A stretch of DNA of 64,000 nucleotides, from contig CM049310.1 of the NCBI GenBank assembly GCA_026874595.1, forward strand, positions 20,126,058 to 20,190,057. Direction: 5' to 3'. Made by a program: the position numbers and the translations under genes. Shown here in pieces: positions 48,000 to 59,138 of this stretch (the stretch's first letter is position 1; every line of letters starts with the position of its first letter). The stretch is from Sipunculus nudus. Lineage: Eukaryota; Annelida; Sipuncula; Golfingiida; Sipunculidae. The notes under the pieces were generated by a model. It did not search any database. It had not been told where the DNA came from and saw nothing but the letters and a program-made list of their open reading frames with translations.

Positions 48000-50900
48000 A
48001 TGGACCGTTCATTCACGGACCAGTACGGGGCAGCGTTTGACGGCAGAGCATATTTAAACAGTCTCTGTCAGATGTTTGAGGGAAAACTACCACCACGGCC
48101 ATGTTTCCGCAAAGGCAGAATAGAGTTTGAGTTGAATATATTTAAGAACGGTTGGTGTAACACGTTGCTCTGAAATAGAATTATATGCACTTGCCAAACA
48201 GTATGACCAGTTTCTCTTTTCCGAGACTTTCTACAGATGCTTTTTTATTGTAAACCAATTATAAGACCTTATATTTTCTAAGATATTATGGTATTGTTCA
48301 TGATATCTTTTATAAACTTGTACTCTATATGTCCTCATTGCTTCTTATGAACATTGCCCTGAACATTTTTTGTATTTACTTTTGGTAATTTTTAAATGCA
48401 TTTCCAAATTCCAGGAGAGATAAGAGGTCGACGGTTGTTAGATGTCGGTTGTGGACCTTGTGTCGACTTCTGCATTGTTCCATGTCCCTATTTCGACGAA
48501 ATCTACCTGTCCGACATCAATGAAAGCTGTAGAAAAGAGGTTGATCTGTGGCGAAAGAAATCACCGGAAGCCCTCGACGTTTCGGGATGCTTCAAATACA
48601 TCACACAGATTGAGGGAGATGGGTAAGATTAAAGTAATAAATATAATAACTACACCGATTTATGAATGATGTGAAATTCATGGAATGACCCCTCACGGGT
48701 TTGATTCCGGATTCTTCTGTTTATGCTCATTCCTCCCTGAGTATCAGCTGTTGATGCCAACAGTTATGTAATCAACCTGAAAATTCGTGCAATAGGACTC
48801 TCAATAGGACTCTGCAATAGGCTTTATTCGGCTGGGAGTGTATCCGGCAACTGACGTCAATCGAAATAGCTTCGATTTTTAGCTCAGCTGATTGAAAGTC
48901 CAGCTATAGCGATCACCCATTGTCCGTCGTCCGTCTGGCCGTCCGTTAACAGGGCACAAGTCGTAACCGCTGGACCTGGAATCTTCTCACTTGACATCCA
49001 GGGAGGTCCATAAACAGTCTCCTTGAAAACCTGAAATGAGGTCTCTGTTACCAATATCCTTTGAGCTATGGCGTTCCAAAGTACCCCCCAGAATAATGCA
49101 AAATTTGATACAAAAGCTCAAGTATCTGAATAAGCACTGTATTGATCACCATGATTCTTTGCATGAATATTGATCATGGGATGTTCCATCACTTCCTGTA
49201 GACTGGTGGTGCCACCTGTCTTTTTCCAATTTTTACCAATTTTTTTTCTTTTTTTTTTCAAACCTGCAATGAAACTATCATCTGTTAACAGGGCACAAAT
49301 TGTAACCACTGGACCTGGAATCTTCAAACATAATATCCAGGGAGGTCCATGAAAAATCTCTGTGAAAACATGAAATTAGGTCTTTGTTACCCATATCCTT
49401 CGTAGTAAGTACCCCTAAGAATAATTAAAAATTTGATACAAAAGCTCCAGTATCTGAATAACTAATGCATTGATCACCATGATTCTTTGGATATATATTG
49501 ATCATGGAGTGTTTCATCGGTTCCTGCAGATTGGTGGCACTACCTGTATTTTTTTTTCAATTTTTTACGCATTTTTTTCTCTATTTATGAGACCTTCAAA
49601 TGAAGTTGTCATCTGTCCAAAAGCCCACTGAAACCCATTTCTAAGGACTCTTCACAAAATTCATGATTTGTTTGCACTCTGGCAGTCATTTTGCGCATTG
49701 TTAAACATTCCTTGAATTCAGCTGAGCGTCATGGCCCATGGGCCACTTGTTTATTAACTGACCTAAAATCATATATAAACATATTTTAATTTCTACGTAT
49801 CTAAGCTGCGATACAAAGGTGTACCCATATTGTGTAAAGAACCCTGGTTAATATTAGGGCGATACATTTATGAACAGTGATCAATTCTCAGTCAAAGCGT
49901 GAGCTAAACTCGAGATCACTGTGACATCATTAGATAGTCACAGGTGTGAGATCATAGCTGTGAACCAACCGTGAACTCATGGTAAGTCACTGATATGAGT
50001 TCATGACTATTACACAACAGTGAGTTTACAGTAATATCACAGGATGACGAAAAAAATGTGACACCGCGGTGAATTCACAACCGTGAGCTCACAGTGATAA
50101 TATAGCAGTGAGCTCATGTATGTTACACAGCTGTGAGTTCACAGTGATATCTCAGGATGACGTCAAAATGTGACACCGCGATGAATTCACAAACGTGAGC
50201 TCACAGTGATAATATAGCAATGAGCTCATGTATGTTACACAGCTGTGAGTTCACAGTGATATCTCAGGATGACGTCAAAATGTGACACCGCGGTGAATTA
50301 GCAACCGTGAGCTTACAGTGCTAGTGATAGCATTGAATGAGTTCGTGTCTTGTAAACAGTGATTTATCAGTGAGTTCACAGTAATATCACAAGAAGTACA
50401 ACGCTTGAACGCACCTTGTACTTGTTAAGTAAAATAAGCAGCAAAGTACCGGATAACCTATAACGATTAATTAAGTCACCAAGGATTACCGACACAACAT
50501 AAAACTTCTCAAATGTGTACTGTTATGAATCATACCATTTCAATCAGACAGTCATACCTTATGAGTGCATCACGTATATATTTGTCTCCTTAGTCCTGCT
50601 CATATAAAATCTATAACACCAAAATGCAGGATGAAAAAGACTCAGCGCCTTACTGCCCACGTGATCAGAACGTTTGATGGCTCATGACGTCAAGTTCCTG
50701 GAACTTTCAAACTCAACGGCTGTCGGCAGTGGGCATGAATTGAAGCCTATTTTTGCCTTTTCAAATGGGTTCAAGTTTCTGCTTGTTCACTGAACATGCT
50801 GGTCTCTATTAGCAGGCCTATTTGTTGTCCAGCATTGTTCACTAGTGATGGTCCCACTTTGGTGATTTCTGGTATTATTGTTTTATATTATAATAACTAG

Positions 50901-53900
50901 TAACTGTAACTTAGTGTGAAACTGCATTCATACTCATAGTCATACGGAAGGCTATAACTACAAGTTCAACACTCTTCTTCTCCTAAAACTGCTGTGTCAA
51001 ATTATTTAATATCACACAAGAATGATTCTCATGTGGTCCTTTTTAAATTTTTAAATATAAAATTGTTCTGACTTCTGTCTCAATGATTTTTTATAGTCAC
51101 TCTTGCTTAGTGCCCATCTGACCAATGCGGACCTCCGTTGGGGACATGAGTAAAAATATATCTTTCTCGTGCGCGCGACTTACTTTTTCGACCGCACGAT
51201 TAATTGTGTTGTGTAAACGAATATTATCTCGTGCGCACAAATTATCATTTCGTTCACACACGTAAATTAGTCGTGTGCACAAGGTATTATGTCAACTTCG
51301 TCAGACAAGGCACATATACATACACCGTAACAAGGTTTAATGAATAAATTATAGTCGAACATGTTTTTTCTTTGTAATTGATGTACAAACAAGTTGGAAC
51401 AAATAATAAAAATTAACAGGTTTAAGTTTAATCTTTCTTTTAGTCGGATAAAACTTCCTCCAAATCTGATCTGAAGAAGTAACAGATGGGCGGGGGAGGG
51501 GATGTGTAAACAGAGTAAACAAGAGACACCAAGCTCCAGCTCAATCTCACCACTGAATTGAAATCTTATAGATCTGGAACTTTACTAAATAAATCCAGAG
51601 GGGATTCCCCTGACCCCTCCATTAGAGGGGAGGCCCCCTCAGTTAGACTCTGCCTATAATATTGATTTAAATTTGCAGACATTAAATATATAACTTTATA
51701 TAATTAAACTATAGTAAACTATTGACATTCTGCAGCGAACAAGTGTCAACAACTCGGCTGAATTTACTCGACCAATATTTAAGGTATATTTCTACACAAT
51801 TCTATAGAAATACATAAAGCAATCGATTAATAATCGATCATAGGTCGTTTTACACTCTATCGAACATGATTTTACAACGATATATATATTAAGAGAGACC
51901 CTAGCTGGTTTAACTAAATGGGAAATTCTTAGTTTTAACTTATTATGTATTATTTCAATAAAGCTTCGACATTTTAAAGATGTAAACATTTGAGTCTAAA
52001 CAGATAGCTAAACTGAACATCTCAAAACCTAGCATGGTCAGACAGATACATTTGTATCTGTATTAAATGAACATGAACTTCCATGACTGCAAATTTTTAT
52101 AACTTGCGAAAAAAAAAGCATAGAAAAAAAATTGCAATATGATGTGAATGCGTTCGGTTCACTCAAGGAAGTTCTTAACACGTGGTTTTATAAGACATGT
52201 GGTCTTTCAGACATGTTCCATTGCCTATGAAAACATTTAAAATACAACGGTGCCCAAATCGCCTAGGTCGACGTCTCTGTTGTGTAGCAGAACACAGCTC
52301 GGTACTGGCGAATACTGTGGTCGATTTTTTTCCTGCAAGGGTCTCAAATTTGCGATCTTTGGTATTACAAATTACCGCGAAAATTAAACGTTCACGGAAA
52401 CGACGCTGCATTATCACGTATGAACAGTGCTTACTTATCTCATGTATATATTACTCGTGATGAAGATGATTTTTAAAAATAGTATTAAATCTTTTATTTT
52501 ACTTTTAAATGATAAATCAAAGATTAACATCATACATCAAATTTTTTAGGCATATATGATTTAGTAAAACAGTTATAAAAAAGAATTGGCTCTTGTTTGA
52601 TATTTTTTTTTAAATTTACCTAAATTTTTGCCGCACATTAAAATTATCCCACCCTCGAAGAAATATTGCATCCATTTATTTATAGATTTCCTTGTGGTAA
52701 AAATTGAGAAAATTAACCCTCGTGAAATATACGCTGACGGAAATTCGCAAAGTGCCAACTCCCGAATTTTAAGCCAACCACGTCATAGTTCAGACCATAC
52801 TAAGATATGTCGTGAACACCGACCTATCGAAGTTACAATTTTGTTTCTTCGCGTGAATCGTTGACCCACCGTTGGGTCACAGTCTGTTTGCACAAAAAGG
52901 CATGGAACTAACTTTTAAGGTGACTGCACACAGTTTGGATTGACGCCTGTAATCAAACTGGCCCAGGAGTGTCAGCAATTTCACACCTAAAATGGATGCG
53001 CTACAACACTAATGACAGTTAATTATTATGTTATGGTGTAATAAGCGAGTCCGTGACAAGAGAATTGAGTCATTTTAACTTTTTACCTTCAATGTTGATT
53101 ACAATGAGACATAATTAAATGCGTCACATTCGGGAAGAAATTATTTTTTTTCCCATCGAACCATGTAGTCACTGTTTTTATTGACCGTGTTTGAACAGGA
53201 ATAATTCACTTCTAATTAAGTATTCACTGTACTGGATGCATAGACTTTTATAAACAGTCGTTTGGACCGATGGTCATAATAGCATATTTTACAAAGACTT
53301 GATAATGAACCAGAAAAGTACTAGAAGAGCACGGATCACCGCGAAGACAGCTCATTAACCCCATATGGCATTGTTAGAAATGTGTGATAAACACAGCGGG
53401 ACAGTCATCGAACACAATAGCATCCTAACACTGAGCGCCATCTATTGGCAACAAATTTAAGTCAGCTTATTACCCTATATGGCATTGTCAGAATGCAGCA
53501 TTTTCTCGAACTAAATCCTGGATCCAGATGTTGATCCGGATCAACCAAAGATTCAAACAAATCTTTTCTATATCGTTGCCGAGCCATCCTGAAAGATTGA
53601 TAAAAATCTGTTCATTAATATTTTTAGGAATGCTGCTTACAAACAACTAGACGATCATAGGTCGAGCGCTTGCCGGAAGTTGAAATAAGACAAACAGACA
53701 GAAATACAGGGAAAAGGAGAACAAATGAAAACAATCATTTGAATGAGCAATGTTCTGGCAGAGCAATACCAATAGCACTTTTATTTACTTATGTCAGACC
53801 AAAGAACAAGGAGGCAGACATTATCGACAACAACAGACGAACAGACAGACATACTGACAGACTGACACAACCGGGATGACAGTTGACCAGAACTAATAAT

Positions 53901-56900
53901 TGGGAAAGCATAGATAAATAAAATTAGCCTAGATAAAAAAAGCATAGATAAATAAAAAAAGTCTGTGTAGAGAGAACAATATTTGACAAAGTTATGAGCA
54001 AAATTTTATTTTTAGGATTTTCGGTGACCTTTGCCTTGACCTTTCAGATTCGTTCAGAGTAGAGTTTAACTGATCCAATGTTATGTGAAACTAAAAGCTA
54101 GACCTCTCTTACTTTGAACAAACAAAGCAGCTACACATCAGAAGGAAGGGCATTGAATGGCGAATAAAATGAGTTATAGGTAATAAAAATTAAATGCGAT
54201 AAATGTTGTCGAAGTTATTAAGAAAAAACAATTTTGTGTTTTTTATGACCTTGACTTTGCCCTTTGACCTTTTTACATCATAAGACATCAGACTTCTAGA
54301 AGTTCAGGTTTTTTTTAACAGTAAAACATTTAGAAGGATTGCTAAAACTTCTGGTCTGTGGAATGCCATATCTCATACGAAAGATCAAGTTGGGAGGCAA
54401 ATTTGACAACAACTGACAAACAGATTGACTTTCTGACACAAAGACACATCTGAGAAGGCAATTGACTAAACCATCCCATGGAAAAAAGCATAGGAAACAA
54501 AATGGGCTATAGTTTATGTAGATAGGTCTCTTTTTGAAAAAAGTTATGACGAAAATAAAATTTCGACTTTTTTTCGGTGACCTTGACCTTGACTTTTGAC
54601 CTATATTTACCAAAAACAAGAGAATTCCAGGACTTTGTTTATCAATCAACTGTTTAAATTCCTCACCGATTGCTACAGAAACTTGCTACTGAGTTTCAGC
54701 ATATAATCGGTTCGACCACCCCTGTTGACGTGTTTTTCTCTTAATCAGTTTAAGGTGAGAATACTTGCCTAACAAACAGGTACCAGTGACAAAAAGAGAA
54801 AAATGCGTAATTTTTGGTATTTTTTGCTCAGCTGACTGAAAGTCAGCTGAGCTATAGCGATCACCCTTTGTCCGTCGTCCGTCTGTCGTCTGTCCGTCTG
54901 TCCGTTAACACTTCACGACTGGACCTATAATCTTCTATCTTGACATGCAGGGAGGCTCTTGAAATGTCTTCTTGGAAACGTACAATAAGATGACCTCTGT
55001 TCTCCTTCAGGGATATGGTAATGACGTTACAGTGAAACGCTCGCAGGAGGAGAATAATTGTCTCAGTGTAAACAGGGGTCGGCAGCTCTTTACCAAGACC
55101 CTAAAAAACTGTCGATAGCAATGTTTGTGCATAGCTAGCAACCGCGCTAAAAAGTATGACCATTGTTTCGGAATCATCAGGTTGCCAGGGAGGCGTTTTT
55201 TTAAACGGTGAGCTAAACCGGATGAATCTCACACATACAACTAAAGAATGAAAAAACTGAGTACCAAAACAATAAAATATATAAAAAGTACAGTTACACT
55301 TCTCATGAGAGGCCTTACACAGAAGTGCATCGATGATCACTAGAGTCCATATAAACACACAAAATCACTTAGTCCTGTTTAACCCTGGATAAACAATACA
55401 CACGAGAAATTCACTTGTTTACACGACTGCTGATCACATGACCGACACACTCGTGACATTGGAATGCCAGCTACTAGTCCGTGCTGCTCACACTGTGTAA
55501 ACACAGTCAATCCACTTCAAACAAATCTGGGTCGACACTGTTCTCCACTGAAGTACGCGCTCGTCATATAATGCGAAAAACCTGGATCACTGACAGATAG
55601 GCTCACAGCTTTCTGATTAGCGTATGAATTGTCCTGGTCTGTTTCTGGACTTCACCTCGGTAGAAACACATCGACGGATTACAAGTCTTTATGAAATACG
55701 GTTCTACTCTCAAGTCCGTTAGAGAGGTCTTCGTGGCCGTTCGCAGACACTGACGTTCTACGCCCAGGAACATTGTCTCTCAGCTGATCAGTCAATCCCC
55801 TGACCCTCCTCAGAATACACTTTTTTGCCCACTGGCCTAGGAGATCGTGAAGTCCCTCCAGCATCCACAGCTTATATACGCCTGTTGACGTCATACATCC
55901 TGACCGTCTTTTTGCCAATTATTTAATATTATTATAGGTGCGTTGCTTATAAAGAGTAAACAATGTTATAACAGGAACCGTCTAGACATGGACCGATTTC
56001 TACGGAATTATAGATGTAACATCAAATAAGACGCCTGGGTTCTCACGCTAACATCGATATATGATACTCCATAATAATGTACAACAAATTATAGAAACAA
56101 TCATTTGGTTATACTCCTTACTTGAATATGCAATAAAATAACTTTGTCCTAATTCTCTGTTGACAATGTAATAAAGAAATGAAAATCTTATGCAAACATT
56201 TGCTCATTTTTTCCCTGCCTCAGCAGAATGGGAAATAAGCTTAGTTTGCCCTGTTGTATATGCAGGGGTGTTGTAATTCCCACCATTTCCCCCTCCCCTG
56301 CCATGGATTCCTTGCACCTAGGCACTGGGGATATTAGTTTTATTGCAAAAGTATAACATTTATTAATTAGAAAATAGGATAAGAAGAAACTAAGATCTTA
56401 TTGAAACAGGTATTTTTGTCTCAGGAGAAAGGGACATTAAATTATCAGCTCTGTCTGTCCTTCATCTCTCTGTTTATCATTAAATATATATTAATTATAA
56501 ACTTTTTTTCCATTAACACTGCTGAAATAAATTTCATATGCTTTATGTTTATGAATGATAGCTATTAAAGTCTGAAATTTGAAAGCACTTTTATATTCAT
56601 ATTTGTAATATTGCAAATGTTAACAATTTATAAACTTGAAAACAATTTGATATAATAAAAAAAATGAATCTAATGCAATCATTTGTTCATTATTTTTCTG
56701 CCCAACAGAATGGGAGATAATGTGATCAGCTTTGTTTGTCTGTTGTCTACCTGTCATGCAGTCTGTCCATTTTTAAATATTCAGCAATAACAAATCCAGT
56801 TTTTTTCAGTAAGCACTGTTTGATTGGATTTCATAACCTGTATGTACTTACAGAGATGTTGTAACTCCCACCACTTCATACCCCCCCCCCCCCCTCTTTC

Positions 56901-57950
56901 CCCACCATCAAGTCCTTGCACCTATGCCCAGGGACATTTAGTTATTATTGCAACGGTATGCAATAATTTATAATATTGTAAAAAAATATATTCCTTACTC
57001 ATCAATTCAAACCTAGCCTATCAATCAACCGTGGCCTATGTTACCTTTTCCTCTCAGACATCTCCATTAGTTATTATCATATGTTTACGTTCAAGGTCAA
57101 CTTCAGCTGAACACCGTGATCCATGCCTACCTTGTTTTATAGCCCTGTCAACAGCCGTCAGTAGTGTTTCTTGTGAACATGATAATTTTTTTCAGTATTG
57201 CATTTTCCCTCTCAAATGTGACACAAAAGTTGATTCCACACAATTCTCGAACGCGGTAATATTCTGAGGAAATTTATGATAATTGTGACTCCTGTCACAT
57301 ACCAGGTACTGAAGATTTTCCCTCAAAATTGACACAAGATGTTTCCTTCCAGTGTAAGAGGAGTTGGAAAACTGTTGACTTGTGACCTTGATCTTCAAGG
57401 TCAAATCTGCAGAAATCTAGGGTCATTGAACGTAACCCTCATAACTTTTGAGATATTTTCCTTAACATTCGGGGATGGGGCCCCATTGGGATTGGAGACA
57501 TTTATATCTTAAACATAGCCATTCTACTGTATGTATCCTTTTGTCATATATGAATAATGTTCACAAAACTAAATAATGGCTGTTTTGTTTGAGCTTGTGT
57601 GAAGACATTTAACAAAGAAGATCAAATAAAGCCAGAAGAGCCAGGGAGGATGTTTCTAACATCTGTCCTATCAGAAGTGTTCAGTCAAAAAGAGGTCTTC
57701 CTTGCCTACATTAATACGAGACTGTGGGCGGCAGCATATATAACGTATTTATCTTGTGTCACATTCAGTACAAACTGGCAAACTTTGAAACATTAGAAAT
57801 ACAAAAATATAATTTTATATGGCTTCTCTGATTTGAATGTTTTGTATATTGGATGAGAGAGAGAGACAAAGAGAGACAGAGAGACAGAGAGAGATCGAGA
57901 TCACAGTGATATGAGAAAATGATCACTGTCAGAACTCAACATGTGACATC

Positions 57951-57988
<38 letters not shown>

Positions 57989-59105
57989 CTATATCACGGT
58001 GATATCACTAAACGATCAACGATCACCATGTGACCTCTGCTTGTGATATTTCTGTGAGAGCGAGCGAAAGAGATCACGATGCAATCACAGAATGATCACC
58101 ATGTGACCTCTGTGAGAACGAGAGAGACAGAGAGAGAGATTACGATGATATCACACATTGATCACCATGTGACCTCTGTGTGTGTGTGTGAGAGAGAGAG
58201 AGAGGGATGATATCACGGAATGATCACCATGTGACCTCAGCATGTGACATCACTGTGTCACCTGTGTGAGGTTACTAATTTATGTCACAGTGAGTTCACA
58301 CTATGAGGTCTGTGTGAGCTGATCTTTGATGTCATGGTGAGTTCACTGTGAAGCCAATTAAGTCCTTTATAACTGTCTGTGTACGAAAGAGTATGATGTG
58401 TTCATGTGGCAGTTTGACAGGGACGTACATAAGTATTGCAAAATAGAGAGAATTGACCGGCAGAATATGAGATTATGATGTTCTCAGCAGGTTTTGTAAC
58501 TTCAAGTTGCATAAAAACTATGCTTGCCAGCTATCCCCCCGAGTGGGAAGTCGTTTCCCTGTCTTCAAAGAGAATAATGTCAGGTGCAAATTCGCTGGGC
58601 TTAACCACTTTTTGTCGTCGTATATTGAGGTGTAGTTATGAGCAGAAATGCTTTAATGCATTCCAGGAGCCGGTGGGAAGCACGTCAAGATGAAGTCCTG
58701 TCTAAGCTCAAAGGAGTTCTGCAGTGTGATGTGCTGCTGAGTAACCCGCTGGAGCCCCACCAGGTGGAGCCATTTGACTGCATCATCACCTCTGGTTGTA
58801 TCCATTGTGCCTGTACCAATAAGAAAGACTACGTCCGGGCTGTACAAAATGTTATCAGTCTGTTAAATCCTGGGGGACATTTTGTCTCCTTTGTCCCACT
58901 TGGTCATCCGTATCATGAAATATCAGGCGAAATCTATCCTATGCTTGATATGGACGAGCACTTTCTGAAGCAATCTGCATTAGAGGCTGGTCTTAAAATA
59001 AACAAGCTTATAACAAAATACCTTGAGAGGGACCCACGAGTTGAATCAGACCAACTACCACCCATGGCAGGATATGCCATCATCGATGCTGTGAGACCAG
59101 TTTGA
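48000..59105 (+). CDS. NNMT/PNMT-type small-molecule N-methyltransferase, gene B
   Basis: Exons are 48000-48150, 48415-48622 and 58667-59105. They are the same sizes as in gene A, with the same phases and no frame breaks, giving 265 aa. The SAM site LLDVGCGP and DINESC are present, as are FDCIITSGCIHCAC and LLNPGG (Asn where gene A has Lys). The upstream ATG of gene A is GTG here, so translation should start at the ATG at 48000. The first donor is GTTGGT, weaker than gene A's GTAAGT, and intron 2 is about 10 kb against 0.58 kb in gene A. The coding exons look selected, but splicing efficiency is uncertain. Likely role: SAM-dependent N-methylation of a small amine or pyridine, substrate unknown. 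Confidence 0.85.
48876..49749 (+). mobile_element. Rolling-circle-like (HINE-type) repeat, family A, complete copy 3
   Basis: It starts at T's then AGCTCAGCTGATTG, followed by GATCACCC and a GTCCGTC run. It ends TTCAGCTGAGCGTCAT, hairpin GGCCCATGGGCC, ACTTG, then TTT. TCAGCTGAGC is the exact inverse of the first ten bases GCTCAGCTGA. The interior holds about two ~339-bp units (GTTAACAGGGCAC at 48945 and 49284). It lies in gene B intron 2, sense orientation. Non-coding. Confidence 0.72.
49880..50400. repeat. 112-bp minisatellite built of GTGAGTTCACAGTGATATC-type words
   Basis: GTGACACCGCG recurs at 50058, 50170 and 50282, a 112-bp period with high identity, with a more diverged copy on each side. 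Units contain GTGAGCTCAC palindromes and GATGACGTCA. Confidence 0.85.
53480..54650. repeat. Degenerate dispersed repeat with TGACCTTGACCT words
   Basis: Contains TGGATCCAGATG..GATCCGGATCA near 53520, CAGACAGA runs near 53690 and 53840, and three diverged units each carrying 'AAGTTATGA.GAAAAT' and a GTGACCTTGACCTTTGACC-like line (near 54025, 54248 and 54580). Non-coding. Confidence 0.6.
54821..55080 (+). mobile_element. Family-A repeat, 3'-truncated copy 4
   Basis: Best preserved 5' hairpin of the family: GCTCAGCTGACT-GAA-AGTCAGCTGAGC, then TATAGCGATCACCC, GTCCGTC runs and GTTAACA. Unit homology fades by ~55080 and no 3' terminal hairpin follows. Confidence 0.7.
55190..56015. repeat. ~830-bp dispersed repeat, copy 2
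   Basis: Same orientation and order of landmarks as 27290-28140, including TATATAAG (55878-55871) and TGACGTCA (55893-55886) on the minus strand. Here it lies in gene B intron 2, pointing against gene B. Confidence 0.65.
56140..56990. repeat. Degenerate duplication with C runs
   Basis: The landmarks AGAATGGGA.ATAA (56226, 56708) and TTGTAA.TCCCACCA.TTC (56271, 56859) followed by C-rich sequence, CCTTGCACCTA and GGGGATATTAGTT/AGGGACATTTAGTT occur twice in order. A 14-base C run is at 56881-56894. Confidence 0.6.
57855..58340. repeat. GA/TG microsatellites mixed with GATATCAC-ATGATCACCATGTGACCTC units
   Basis: The block AATGATCACCATGTGACCTC recurs about five times between 57990 and 58240, separated by (GA)n, (TG)n and GATATCAC. 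It ends ~330 bp before gene B exon 3. Word content resembles the 49.9-50.4 kb array. Confidence 0.75.
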
Positions 59106-59132
59106 CAGTTACTCTGTGCCACTCTATGCTAT

Positions 59133-59138
59133 AATAAA
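59133..59138 (+). terminator. Poly(A) signal of methyltransferase gene B
   Basis: AATAAA, 28 bases after the stop codon. Gene A has AATATA at the equivalent place. Confidence 0.7.

Larger units (their letters stand above)
48623..58666 (+). other. Expanded intron 2 of gene B (~10 kb)
   Basis: Contains a complete family-A repeat, two GTGA/TCAC minisatellite fields, a truncated family-A repeat, copy 2 of the ~830-bp repeat and other degenerate repeats, all listed separately. 50400-53480 and 57000-57850 hold nothing recognisable. No second gene was found inside. The 3' ~230 bp is ancestral, since it is shared with pseudogene C and in part with gene A. Confidence 0.75.

Noticed and set aside
48690-48725. 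GGGTTTGATTCCGG resembling a tRNA B box
   Set aside because: No A box at the right distance and no cloverleaf; isolated B-box matches are common.
49880-50400. Regularly spaced palindromic repeats suggestive of a CRISPR-like array
   Set aside because: Units are whole tandem repeats without unique spacers, in an intron of an animal gene.
52175-52460. Overlapping 80- and 87-codon frames on opposite strands in a less AT-rich patch
   Set aside because: Basic composition hinted at a transposase or exon fragment, but no motif or splice signals could be supported.
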